Below are positions 33,537-44,815 of a stretch of DNA of 64,000 nt, one piece after another. A program made the position numbers and the translations under genes. The notes under the pieces were generated by a model. The model did no database searches, was not told the origin of the DNA, and was given only the letters and a program-made list of their open reading frames with translations. This DNA comes from Begonia masoniana (Eukaryota; Streptophyta; Magnoliopsida; Cucurbitales; Begoniaceae), in the NCBI GenBank assembly GCA_022432975.1, contig CM039505.1, positions 20,591,338 through 20,655,337 of the forward strand, in the 5' to 3' direction. Each line of letters begins with the position of its first letter. Position 1 is the stretch's first letter.

Positions 33537-33622
33537 GCGGAACTATACTCCCACCAGTTCGGTTAGTCGGTCAATGGCACAAGAGCTTTCGCTTGACTTT
33601 TCCTGATGCCCTCTCACCATTT

Positions 33623-33693
33623 CTAAGGAAACCGATTAACAGAATAACCTAATTTAATAAACAGAACCTTTTACAGAAATTTTAAACACTTAC
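33623..33693 (-). other. Intron-like leader module, family B
   Basis: Splice-donor-like CTGTAAGTG (GT at 33693-33692) and acceptor-like TTTCCTTAG (AG at 33624-33623), 71 bases, ending two bases before the gag ATG. The same layout is seen in families A, C and D. Confidence 0.45.
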
Positions 33694-33764
33694 AGTTGGT
33701 GGAGCGATCTCACGTGGCGGTTGTGCAGTCAGACATTTCACAAAATCGGTTTTAAAACCTTGTC

Positions 33765-33776
33765 TCTCTGATACCA
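33765..33776 (-). other. Primer binding site of family B
   Basis: TGGTATCAGAGA on the minus strand, one change from the initiator tRNA-Met complement, four bases from the LTR. Confidence 0.88.
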
Positions 33777-33780
33777 TAAC

Positions 33781-34266
33781 TGTGACGACCCCCGACCTGA
33801 TCGGGGTCCGAGAGCTATCACTCCGGGACATTTAATAAAAAGCAGGATACACATTTTTTTTTTGACATAAGTGAACAGAACATTAGGAAACAAACAGAAA
33901 AAAGATTGAACTTTTAAGAGTAAAACCTTAAAGCTTAACAGAGAAGGAAAACATTTTTGGAATTTGGAATCAAGACAGAGAAAAAGAAACAGTTAAAAAC
34001 TAGACTACAGAATGAATGGCAGAAGGAGAGCAGGAAGAGCAGGAAGATTGGAAGCAAGGAGAAATGAAACAGTGCAATCGGTGGATATAATAACACAAAA
34101 GACGAACAGTGTTCAGCGGAAGAGACTGAGTAAAACTGGGCGGAAGAGGTGGTGACGTCAGCCGGAAGATGGGTGACGTAAGGCGGAAGATACAGGCAGC
34201 AGACGGAATTCGGAGAATGTAAACTATGGGTGACGTCATCGAAAGAGGAGATGACGTCAGACAGAA
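33781..34266 (-). repeat. 5' LTR of family B, truncated
   Basis: TGTGACGACCCCCGACC start, matching 26633 onward closely for 486 bases, including three TGACGTCA octamers, then cut by TGTAACGCCCCGAG at 34267. About 2 kb is missing. Confidence 0.9.
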
Positions 34267-34874
34267 TGTAACGCCCCGAGTTTTCTGTACACGGTTCGTT
34301 ACTCATAGCTCGAACATAATTAGGAAACTTTGGACTAAATTTAAAACTTCGCTCAAAAGTCAAAATTTGACATTTTCTAAAACCGCAAACGTAAAAAAAA
34401 ACTTGCAGCGGAAATCGTTTGAGTAAAAATAGAGTTAAATAAAAATATAGAACAATGCTTGAATAATCAGTTGGGATGTTAAGGAATAATCGGCCAAAAG
34501 AAATAATGGTTTAAATTGTAAAATACTTCATAAGTTTCAAAAGTCAAACGCGTCTGCCGCTGTACAAAGTCAACGAAAGAGACTAAAATAGATAGTAGAA
34601 GACCTCTTTCGGTGACAAAACGACAAAACATATTACTCACATCCACCGATGGTTAGAATACTCGACATCATCCGATAGATTTATCAAACGACATCCACCG
34701 GTGACTAAACGACAAACTTCTTCTACATCATCTGATAGATTTTACACACGTCGTCCACCGGTCACTAAACGACAAAAGACTTTCTACATCATCCGATGGA
34801 TTTAACACACTACATTCACCGGTGACTAAACGACGAACTTCTTCTACATCATCCGATGGATTTTACACACGTCG

Positions 34875-35865
34875 TGATGTGCCCCGTAGGCCCATTACAC
34901 GATCCCAGACCCGAGTCCACAATTTGACTAACACACTTGTCTCTTTTGCAGGTCATGGTTCGTGTGAAGAATTGGAGGACACCGTGGACGACTTGAAGTG
35001 GGAGATTAAAGCTAGAGACGTTGACCAACCGAAGCATCTCCTCATGTGGAAAGACTAAAGAGACACCTTAATGCTCACATGGGAATTTGTCTTCCCGAGC
35101 TTTAATATTTGTTGCTTTTTTGAAATTTCAAACTTATTGGCAAACGTTGGCCTTCTTGTTAAACTTTATTAGATGCATGTTAGGATTAGATGCATGTTAG
35201 GATTATATGGATGTTAGGATTAGATGAATGATAGGATTAGTTGGTGGCTTGGTTTGGCCCATTGAAGTTGAAGACATGTCCAACCCCAAGCCCAAGCCCA
35301 AGCCCAAGCCCACCATTAGGTCTATATATTCATGGCATTGGTGTTTGTAACTTTTTTGGATGATTTTTATGAGCACCCACGGATTTCTCTCATTGAAGAA
35401 GAAGAAGCTTGGAGCAAGGAGCTTCCAAGGTAAGCTCGGTTGACAACAACCGAGGGGTCGCGCCCCCGAACCATTCTTCTAGCTTGGTAGCTAGTTGGAG
35501 TGGAATTTGCCACCTCCTTCTCCACTCTTTTGAGGGCGGAAAACAGCAAGGACTGGCCTTAACCGGTTCCTTGAATCGAGTTTTCTTCCTTGGAAGAAAC
35601 TCTTGCCGGAAGCTCCATTGAAGCACTCACCGGCCGATTCTCGGAAAATATTCATAACTAACTCAAATCAACGGATCTGGACCACAAACTTCACCAGCAC
35701 ACATCTCACTCACTTCACAACACTCACCTAAAATTTCATTTCATTCCGAGCTTGTTTAGTATTTCTTTGACATTTATATTCTCTGATTTCTCGGTTTTTC
35801 CAGCACTAGGGAACTAACGGTCTTTTCGAGTTCTAGAGTCGTGTTTTGCAGGTCGGAGCTCAACA
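34875..35865 (+). mobile_element. Solo LTR with coding start, target duplication CGTCG
   Basis: 991 bases from TGATGTGCCCCG to GGAGCTCAACA, flanked by CGTCG on both sides (34870-34874, 35866-35870). From its first bases it encodes DVPRRPITRSQTRVHN... to TAA at 35056-35058, about 61 codons. The RPITRSQTR part is like the GP(I/M)TR motif at the C-terminus of several plant gypsy polyproteins, so in the parent element pol ran into the 3' LTR (inference). Internal repeats: GATGCATGTTAGGATTA units (35173-35240) and (CCCAAG)n at 35284-35310. It shares TGATGTGCCCCG and GGGAATTTGTCTTCCC with the minus strand of the LARD-type LTR. Confidence 0.85.
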
Positions 35866-36537
35866 CGTCGTCCACCGGTCACGAAACGACAAAAGACTTT
35901 CTACATCATCCGATGGATTTAACACACTACATCCACCGGTGAACTTCATTCACCGATGGTGGAATTTGCAATCTTTACTCAAAACATTCAAAACCACCTG
36001 ACCCTAAATAACTTCATAAAATCCAACAGAAAACAGAACAACATTTCAACTACCCAAATTCTATACGATAACAGCTCTAAGTACGAAAACCTGTTTAATT
36101 CACTAAAACCATTTAGTAACAATTCAACTCCTTTCACTACTCGAAATCCAGTAAAAACAAATATTAAAACCAATAGAGTACTAATATTAGAGAAGTCTCA
36201 AAAATGCTTTTAGACCTTAAAATCATTTCTGTCATTAGAGGAAAACTCGACATACTTAAATGAAACCATGGTTCACTAAACCTCCTTATCTACAGACACC
36301 AGTTAAACCGCCCCATCAGTCCACCAAGTCGAGGCATGAATGTGCTCCTCCAACCAGCATATTCTTTAGCAAACTCAGAGAATTCACCTACAGTATCCTC
36401 AACACCTACATCACAAAACTCATCTATTAGCCTAATGCTAAGTAAGTAAAGCAGTAATGAAATGAAATGCTGAAACATAAATTCCTAAACATGCAATTTC
36501 TACTTTCTCATCTCAATTGCATTCACATTCATTCATA

Positions 36538-36835
36538 AGTTGATCTGATCCCTCGGTTCCCTTATGAGTGGGATCAATTCTCCCAATGTTATACATCCTC
36601 TACTCGATTAAGGGGCGGATGAATTCCCTTAATAGCTGATCTAATCCCTCTGTTCCCTTGGGAGTGGGATCAATTCTCCCAATGTTATACATCCTCTACT
36701 CAATTAAGGGGCGGATGAATTCCCTTAATAGCTTATCTGATCCCTCTGTTCCCTTGGGAGTGGGATCAATTCTCCCAATATTATAAATCCCTTCATAAGT
36801 TAAGGGGTGGATTAGTTCCCTTAATAGTTTGTCTG
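36538..36835. repeat. 97-base tandem repeat in family C LTR
   Basis: Three units of 'TGATC..ATCCCTC.GTTCCCTT' plus 'GAGTGGGATCAATTCTCCCA' and so on. The same repeat, inverted, is at 39125-39310 and 52318-52515. Confidence 0.85.
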
Positions 36836-36869
36836 TCACATTCAGTTCATGCCTTACCATCCCTACATG

Positions 36870-37170
36870 TGTAACACCCCTAATACTGTACCTATTTACC
36901 CGTATAAATTTTTCATTTTTATTTTTACCTTTTAAACAAAACTTTAAAAACCTAACGTTAAAGCGGAATTGAAATCGAAGTTCGTTTGGTAAATCATTTA
37001 AAATATAAACTAACACTATTAATAAAACTTAAATCATTTAAACATTTAATAAAAAAAAACATTTAAATCATTCAGAAAAGGGGAGGGCAGAATCGGAAAT
37101 CTGCCCTCAGAAAAGTAGCAGCGATCGGGCGCTGCTAATTGCAGCGCACGATCGCTGCATGCGCTGCTCA
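36870..37170 (-). repeat. Family A-type LTR end module (about 300 bases)
   Basis: Starts TGTAACACCCCTAATACTGT like the family A LTR at 60433 and ends just after the palindromic cluster GCAGCGATCGGGCGCTGC...CGATCGCTGCATGCGCTGC. Only the last 300 bases of the LTR (element orientation) are present. Confidence 0.75.
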
Positions 37171-37197
37171 CCTTTTTTTTTTTGTTTATATTCGCGC

Positions 37198-37202
<5 letters not shown>

Positions 37203-37247
<45 letters not shown>
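37203..37247. repeat. Homopolymer A run (45)
   Basis: 45 consecutive A. Length may be inaccurate in the assembly. Confidence 0.95.
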
Positions 37248-37249
<2 letters not shown>

Positions 37250-38016
37250 TATATTTCCCCCTTTTTTTTGCTTATCTCCAACGGAACAATCATATAAGTT
37301 TGGATCAGCGGCCTTAACCCTTTTCTTGAATTGGCAAGCAACTCATCTTTTGTTGATAGCACTTGGTTGGTTTGTTTAAGATTCGCAGAAACAACAGTTT
37401 GGGTTGTTACTTGTGATTACTAAACATTTCGTTGAAGGTATTATTGGGATGGTAATTGATATGACTTTATGTTCTAGCAAACGTTCATCTCCAAGATAGT
37501 ACATGTCATCCATCTTGTTACGATGAAGTCATGAGTCTCATCCATGAGCTGAGTTTCCACTGGACTCCTCTTACATCTCGCGTACCATCATCGCTTTTGC
37601 ATTCATTAGCTTCAAACTAAGATGGAGCTTCTTTCTCTGTAATGAAGTTGTGAGTAGCTCCTGAGCTATCATCGTACTTTTAAGTAGATCTGTTATTGAT
37701 TATGACTTCACATACAAGAGCCTTTATCTTGGATCTCTTCATCAGTTCTTCCTATGTCTGTACAGCTGAAAGAAAGTCATAGGGTCCCAACTTTATCAAG
37801 CTCGGGGGATTCTTCTCAACACTTACTTCCTTATTACTGAGTTGTCCTTCTGAATCGAACTTGGTTAGTCAGTTAAGGCTTTCTATGCAACACTCGCTAC
37901 TGAATGGGGTTCCATTGCACATACAACAAACATAGGCCTATTTGTTGGTCGTTGGTTGCGAGCACTTCTTGATGCTTTGTAGCCTTCTCTTGGGACAATG
38001 GTTTCTTTTCAACTAT
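37248..38016. other. Unrecognised low-copy-looking sequence
   Basis: No LTR terminus, tandem repeat or long reading frame. It does not resemble any other part of the window. The 3' side is cut by the gap. It may be host intergenic DNA or an old element. Confidence 0.5.
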
Positions 38017-38116
38017 NNNNNNNNNNNNNNNNNNNNNNNNNNNNNNNNNNNNNNNNNNNNNNNNNNNNNNNNNNNNNNNNNNNNNNNNNNNNNNNNNNNN
38101 NNNNNNNNNNNNNNNN
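38017..38116. other. Assembly gap (100 N)
   Basis: Exactly 100 N, a scaffold placeholder. Confidence 0.99.
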
Positions 38117-39420
38117 TTTATCAAATTTTGATATACATTTTTAAGCGATGAAATTTAGAGAAAAAGGTGATTTAGTTAATAAGTGTGTAGCACCTGGTTT
38201 CATTGAGCCAACTTATTTTGTCACTAGGTCAAATTGAGATATAAAGTGGATAACCTATTACATGGAAAGGTTCTCCTTGCGTTTTGCACATTAGCCGCCA
38301 CCGCCCCTATTTCATTAACCTTCGTGGATTTTGCACCTCTGCTCACAGCTTCCTTCGGACATTGTCCTCTCTTATTTATCTCCATTCTATGTGAGTTTTG
38401 TTTCATTTTTATTGCCCTGTTTTAGGTGAGTAGATAACAGAGAGAGTGTAGGGTAGTGTTGCGGAATACTTTGATTAATAGTTAGTTTTGGGTTTTTGGG
38501 TGAACCAGAAATGCTCGAACGAACAAGACTTCCCAGCTCGTTTTCCCCTAAGAGTTCTCAGAGTTTAGAATGAAGTTTAGTAATGCGGTGCTCTATTTAC
38601 GATTATCGGTGGCAGACTCCCGAAGTAGCTAACAACCAGCAATCTCCCAGAGACTGGTAGTTGTGGTATGTACAACCCCTACACTTTAACCCGTATTGTT
38701 CCGTATTATATTATTATTTTTTTTTTTTAACTATACCATAGTACTTTAATAAAACCTTACGCGGAATTTAAACTGAAATTGAAACAGCAACGGAAAACGG
38801 AATTTGAATCAAACTTTGAAAGTTTTCTTAAAACAACCTTTAATCGATAAATATACTTAAAATTAATAAAATTCATTTAAAACATTCAGAAAACGGGGCG
38901 GGCAATCAGGATTACACCCCCTGAAATAGAGGCACATCGATCTCTGCCAGCTGCAGAGATCAATCGCTGCAGAGTACGTGTGTGCCTTCAAACCTACATC
39001 ACAAAATAGTAGGATTATGTATAGTCTGAGTGTTTTCAGTTTGCCATGTATCATGTTTTGAAAGTATACAAAAATGAATTTAAATGCATAGTGGCATGGT
39101 GAGGAATGAACCGATTGAAACAGAACAGTTGTTAAGGGAACTAATCTGCCCCTTAATCAAGAGAGATGATGTATAACTTTGGGAAAATTGATCCAACCTT
39201 CTAATTCCCAGGGGGATCTGAATAGTTGTTAAGGGAACTAATCCGCCCCTTAAACAAGATAGAGGATGTATGACTTTAGGAGAAGTGATCCAACTCCCAA
39301 TTTCACAAGGGGATCAGACCAGAAACGAATGCATATGCAACAGAGATGTGAAAGTAGAAACCGCATGTCTAGGATTTATGTTTCAGCATTTCATTTCATT
39401 ATTGCTTTACTTACTTAACA
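38117..39420 (+). repeat. Family C LTR, plus orientation, left part
   Basis: Matches 51770-52620 (GTGGATAACCTATT..., GAGTAGATAACAGAG, the CTACATCACAAAATAGTAGG block and 97-base repeats at 39125-39310). Split by a 307-base family A module (38669-38975) and by element D after 39420; resumes at 50518. Confidence 0.85.
38669..38975 (-). repeat. Family A-like LTR end module (about 307 bases) inside family C LTR
   Basis: Starts TGTACAACCCCTACACTTTA (compare TGTAGCGCCCCTAATACTGT) and ends right after a palindromic cluster (CTGCCAGCTGCAGAGATCAA, TCGCTGCAG). It ends at the same relative place as the module at 36870-37170. Confidence 0.7.
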
Positions 39421-42010
39421 TGTAACGACCCCAACCCGGTTAGGGCCGTCACTGCCTAACCGTAACCTACTCCTAACTTAACACCCCATAAATTTACATA
39501 GAAATTCCCTTTTTTTTTGCACTTTTAACTTTAACTGTACTTAAGGCGAAATCTCAATCGAAATTGAAATCGAAGTTCGTTTAGTAAATTTAAAACAAAT
39601 ACTAATACAATTAAAACTGAAAACAATTAATCAATTAAAACTATTAACTAATTAAGTAAAACTTAAAATAAAAGAAAAACTATCATGCTATGGCGATCAG
39701 TCGCCCAAAAAAGGGGCGACTGATCGCCCTTCGGCGATTGCAACAGGCGACCAGTCGCCTGTTGCAAATCCCCTGTGGCGACTGATCGCCACAGTTTGTG
39801 GGCGATCAGTCGCCGCGCTCTCTGGATTTCTCCAGACAGCGGCGACCAGCAATCGCCTCCCAGCGATTTCCAGGCAGGGAGAGGCGATCAATCGCCATGC
39901 TCTCTGGAACTCCTCCACAGAGCACAGCTTTTCCTGCCCCTTTCTTTCTCCTTTCGTTTCCTCACACCCTGCAGTTCACATTCACAATACAAAACACACG
40001 ACAACCTCATCTCCCTTCTCACTTAAATTTTCCTTTACCTAAACAAAAACACAACACCAATATAACCTACAATCTTAGGAAGCCAAGAAAACGAACCGCG
40101 TGGATCGCTCTAAAACCGGCCAATCCCTACACGTCTAAATGCTTAAAATCATCAAATAAAACCCAATCAAATCCTCAAACAAACATCGAACATAAACATG
40201 AAATTTTCTTAAAACATCACGAAAGACATACATTATCAAATCATTCAAATAGCACTACTTCAAACTTACATCCACTATAAATTTTCTAAATAATAAACCT
40301 AACTATACACCCTAAAATCCATAATCTTTTTAACCAACAAAACTAACTCTCATCTCTTCGCCACAAAACAGTTCGGGGCGCACCATCGGACCATCAAGCC
40401 AAACCCAAACACACTCCGTCTCCACAAGCACAATCCGTCGACCGCCTATTCCTTGTCATCAAGAGAAACTCTCACCTTCACACTTGTCACCTACATCATA
40501 CAACATAAACATTAAGCCTAATGCTTAGCAAGGGAATGCACTATAGATGACGTATGCAATAATGCATGACTTTTCATAAAACATGTTCATGTACTTGTTC
40601 TTATTCTTTTTCTTTTCGTTAACATGGATTAAGGTGGGGATCTTGCCAGGGAGTAGGCCAAGTGCGTGTACATAGTCCTTTCGGCCGTATTCATAGTCCA
40701 TCGCGTGGATAGTGACAATAGTTTTGTTGTTATGGCCATACTTTCCCAACCCACACTTAATCGTTACCTTTCATTTACTTAAATCATGCATGGAAATATT
40801 TCATATGACTTTCGAGCAAAACATGATGCATGAGGAATCTACGTATAACATATCACCAAACAATTCACAATGTACATGGACATACAATATTCTTAACGAA
40901 CTTCACAAACAACTAATAACTAACATCCTAGGCTACCCGACTCAGTAGACCCCACAATCAGAAAATCATCATCAAAACAACAAAAGCCTAACGTTGACAC
41001 GATGTAGGGCCTTAAGGGCCGGAAACCTAGCACCCACTTACCTAGCGTCCGTAGCAAGCCGAGCACCGTCCGAAAAGTTGTCTCCACCTAAGGCATTTCA
41101 CAAATCCATCATTAAAACCGATCCTAATAAACAATTTCCAAACTTAAACTAAACTCCTATCTAAGGAAATTTCTCCTAAACTTCTATTTTCTCCATTTAG
41201 GCATTTCATCGAGCACGTGGTGCTCACAAAATACCAAACTCCATTAATGGAGATTTTTACAATCTTCAACAACCAAAAATCTAACCTAAATCTGTCAATA
41301 ACCATAATCTCTCATAACTATCGTCAATAGTCGTAACTACATCAACAAAGGGCACTAATTTAAACATCCTAACGATTTCTAACCGAAAACGTAAATTTAC
41401 TCAAACCCTAAATCAATAAAATCTAACGAATAACAACCCAAATCGACAACTAAACCCACAATATGCTAGAGTCTTACCTAGAGGGTTGAATCGTCGAAGA
41501 AAACGGAGGAGGAACTTCGTTGAACTGTCGGCGTGAGAGGAGTCGTCGCGAGAGGAAGAGAACGCCAGCGAGGGGAGGGGAGAAGCATTCTGGCGTGGGA
41601 GGAGAAAAGAGAGGGGAGGGGTATTTAGTTTTTATAAAATTAACTTAACAAATTACCATCTTGCCCTTCGTTCAATTCTTTGCTTAATTCGTTATTTCGT
41701 CTATTAATTTGGTTTCTCCGAAACTCTCTTATTCCTCCAAATATTCCAACTTATTCCTAGGGTTCTAACGAAACTCTCCGTTTGCAAAACGGACCTAATT
41801 TACTATTTTTACGACTTAAAACACTATAAGCGAAAAACCAAAACTCGGCGTTATGCTATCAATTTGGATTTCTAAAAATTTACTTATTCTTCTAAAAATT
41901 CTTATAAATTTCTAGGGCCCTAATAAAACCTCTCGCTCACAAAATGGACCCATATTTCTTATTTACGAAAATACCCTTGGAGCGGAAACTCAAAAAACTC
42001 GGGTGTTACA
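39421..42010 (-). repeat. 3' LTR of element D
   Basis: TGTAACGACCCCAACCCGGT to AAAACTCGGGTGTTACA. Palindrome cluster GCGATCAGTCGC / GCGACTGATCGC at 39690-39900; CTCTCTGG hairpin motifs near 39820 and 39900. Confidence 0.92.
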
Positions 42011-44490
42011 TCCTTCCCTCCTTAATTGGAATTTTGTCCCCAAAATTACTGTTTGGTTATCTTCTAATTACTCACCCTCACATTATCTAAGTATAATGCT
42101 CGTAATACTAACCTCGACACTCCTATAGTCTTACTCACCCTTCGGGTTTCGATAGCTTCTTATATCTTCAAAGTTTTAAATCTTTCTAACTACGCACTTC
42201 GTAACTCAGTCACTCATACATTCATCAACTTCGACTTACCCTTCATCACCTAGAACTTCAAATTTCTTTTTAACTTAACTTCAACTCTAGTTTGTTCCTC
42301 GAGCTAAGTTCATTCAGTTTCTAACTCTTCAAATTTCGTGACAACAATTTGTACCTAATCATACCAAACCCTCAAAGCTTCTTCAATTCTACGACACTAA
42401 GGACCTGATACATAGATCTCTCATCTCTTATACCTACGTACCTTGGACAATCACAACGTTTCCTTAGTCACTCTGTTGCTATTCCTATGCACAGGGCTGT
42501 AAATGCTTAAATCTACCCCTTGACGCTTTCACGGTATCCTCGAAGTTTCTGTAATTATGTCCACTACGCTCGTTTTGCCCAACTTTTATCTCGGTCGTAA
42601 TCAATCACTAACAAATTCTTAAGTCTAAACTAAGTCGTTAAACTATTCACCCAACACCTTAAAGGGTGTATAAAAACTTCGACATAACTCACGAGCCAAA
42701 ACTTTACTGAACCTCATGACCTATTCTCACATCACAGCTCCCTTGCACAGTCTTCGTGCAATTCTATCTTCCTTCCATCCCGTAAGCTCCAAATTCCACA
42801 ACCTTCACTACTTGACTCATAACTCAACCTTCACTTAATCTAGTTAATTTTCTCACTTATTTCTATGACGCTATTCAAAGCCCGAAGATCTACCTAGCCG
42901 GCCATTTTATCTTACATCACATAGTCCTTATTTTTCTTAAGTTGCGATCTCATTCACATACTTAAGTTTATTTACTTTAACCTTAGCTATTCCCAAAATC
43001 ATGGGCTCCAACTTCGTTACATACAGGTTGAGCCTTGAAATTCCTAATTTAATCTTATTCCTAACATACTTGATAACTCTCCAATCCCTTGATTCGCAAG
43101 ATTTCACATTCGCGCTTAACTTCAAATCTAACTTTATTTAATTTACAATGTCTTAACTTATTATTAATATTCCACGAGGACTTTCTCGAAGTTACTAACT
43201 AGCCTACTATTTTTCATTCCTTCTAGTCAGATTCTAAATATTCTCCTTGGCTTCTTCACAATGATTTATCTAAATTTTTTTTTTCTCATTAGCAAACTTG
43301 TTGTAAATAGATTTACAATCTTAATCCTAATCTTCTAAAATTCTCAAATCTTGTCCTTCTATTTTCTCAAAAACTTAGAAGCATCTATTACCTTTAATGG
43401 AACTAAGCATGCCATGGCTCATACCACAAGCCTTATCAATTCTCAAGTCTCCAGGTAAATAACAAAGTGATCGAATTTACATTCCTTAGATTCTCACATG
43501 AATCAGCCTTCTCTTAATCCCTTATAGGCCAAGCTTTTTAACTCACCTAATTTGATCTCATTCTCCCAATTTCCTCAATTACTACTGAGGCGCTAAATTT
43601 TGACTGATCTATGGCTTTAACCATCTATTGAGTAATGACTATTTCTACATCCTCAAAGTTCTAAACTTTTCCAGCTTCACGCTCTATCGTTCGATCACTC
43701 ATACGCACTTCGAGTTCCACCTAATTGTCCACCACCTAAACTCTCCAGTCAATTCTTTTCCCCAAAATCTGGAAATGACTCTTCATTACGATCCATCTTG
43801 GAGGTAAGTTACAGGTTACGGTATTTAACTCGAACTGTATCAACTTTAGACTTACTACTTATCTCTTATCTTTCTAAACTAAAAGTTCGAAATCAACTAC
43901 TCGTTACTTTTTCCTAATTGGTACTCATTCTGTCGAACCACTATTCCGCCTAACATTGCACTATACCTCAAATCATTACTTTTACCTTAGGGTGTTAAAT
44001 TCTTCTCAAATTAACTGACATATCCAAATCCCTAAATTAACTCTAACTCTCATCTACTTGCCCCATACTCTCCGAACAACATGCACTCATGACTTAACGC
44101 GTCTATTACTTATAGATCTCTCTTAGCTTAATTAAGTTTTCTTCCCTATCGCGTTGGTTGTTAACCTTATACATAAAAAAGAGAAACAAATCCTTCTTTA
44201 TCGACTAACCTTCTAAAGTGGTACATATCTCCCAGCAAACGTCTAATCCTTGTAACTTAAGTACCACCTTACATAAGATTCTCTATTTTCTATCGTCTCT
44301 AAGTTTGTCAATCTACCAACTTCGCCTCAATATCCTTATTCTCTTCACTGATATTTACTAAGTCAAATGCTCCTATTCGACAATTCACCTAAGCTAGACT
44401 TTTGGTTACTACCTTCATTTAAATACTTAGGAGGTTTGTCAACTAAAGTCCAGTTCAAATCTATTCAACCTCCTTATCTTATTAATCGCC
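42011..44490 (-). other. Non-coding internal region of element D
   Basis: About 2.5 kb, pyrimidine-rich on the plus strand, without a reading frame over about 65 codons. It starts with the TCCTTCCCTCCTTAATTGG purine tract (minus strand) beside the LTR. No RT, RNase H or integrase motif could be seen in any frame. Confidence 0.75.
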
Positions 44491-44491
44491 A

Positions 44492-44810
44492 CTATATGAG
44501 TATACCTGGAATAACTGATGGTTGGGCGGCTCCCTCCTCTTCGATCAAGGTAGACATCCTCGTAGGACAACGCGGTGGTATCTTATTCAGTCCTAGACAA
44601 TCTCTGGCCTTGTGCCCCACCTTGTCGCACCGAAAACATCGACCGGAATGCAACTTGCACTCCCCGAAGTGATTCTTCAGACACATAGGGCATCGAGGAG
44701 CTTGTTGAGTCCCTTGTGGCCATTTACTACTGTCCTGTATAAACGGTGCATCGTTGGGCCTCGTAGCGCCCCGTCGTTGTAGTTTCCAACCCTGTTTTTG
44801 TTGCGGTTAC
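44492..44810 (-). pseudogene. Element D gag/protease scrap with second zinc knuckle
   Basis: In one frame from about 44810: a glutamine-rich start, then CPMCLKNHFGECKLHSGRCF with CDKVGHKARDC (CX2CX4HX4C), then a stretch like the gag-protease joint of family A (STLIEEEGAAQPSVIPGILI), stopping at TAG 44492-44494. The protease active site is absent. Confidence 0.75.
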
Positions 44811-44815
44811 ACCTC

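Larger units (their letters stand above)
29193..33620 (-). pseudogene. Family B gag-pol polyprotein, one frame with five stops
   Basis: The ATG at 33620-33618 (MVRGHQEKSSESS) follows the conserved leader. Stop codons interrupt the frame at 33545-33543 (TAG), 32822-32820 (TAA), 31781-31779 (TAG), 30182-30180 (TAG) and 29273-29271 (TAG). The natural end is TAG at 29195-29193. There is no frameshift. Comparison with family A suggests most stops arose by C to T or G to A changes. As it stands it cannot make pol. Confidence 0.9.
26633..34266 (-). mobile_element. Ty3/gypsy element, family B (Tekay/Del-like), minus strand
   Basis: 3' LTR 26633-29152 (2520 bases), purine tract 29153-29167, gag-pol 29193-33620, primer site 33765-33776 and 5' LTR from 33781, cut at 34266 by a family C LTR. 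The whole polyprotein, about 1475 codons, lies in one frame, broken only by five stop codons. Long LTRs, GPY domain and the LVKVLW..HNVEEATWER tail point to the Tekay/Del chromovirus lineage. The right end is lost, so no target duplication can be read. Confidence 0.93.
34267..36869 (-). repeat. Family C LTR, minus orientation, with nested solo LTR
   Basis: Starts TGTAACGCCCCGAGTTTTCT. It is the reverse complement of the ends at 51480-51744. It carries CATCCGATGGA/CACCGGTGAC repeats (34630-34870, resuming 35866-35960), the CACCTACATCAC...AGCCTAATGC block and 97-base tandem repeats (36538-36835). It is interrupted by the solo LTR at 34875-35865 and cut at 36870 by a family A module. Confidence 0.85.

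Noticed and set aside
34822..35058. Host gene encoding MTKRRTSSTSSDGFYTRRDV...
   Set aside because: The first part is minisatellite of the C LTR and the second part is the start of a nested solo LTR; the frame is a chance fusion across the insertion point.
40525..40749. Identical 74-codon frame MGKYGHNNKTIVTIHAMDYE in two places (also 46367-46591)
   Set aside because: Both are the same spot in the two LTRs of element D; identity reflects LTR homology, not a gene family.
42937..43125. Degenerate pol in the interior of element D
   Set aside because: No RT, RNase H or integrase motif could be found in any frame between 42011 and 44490; the short frames look random.
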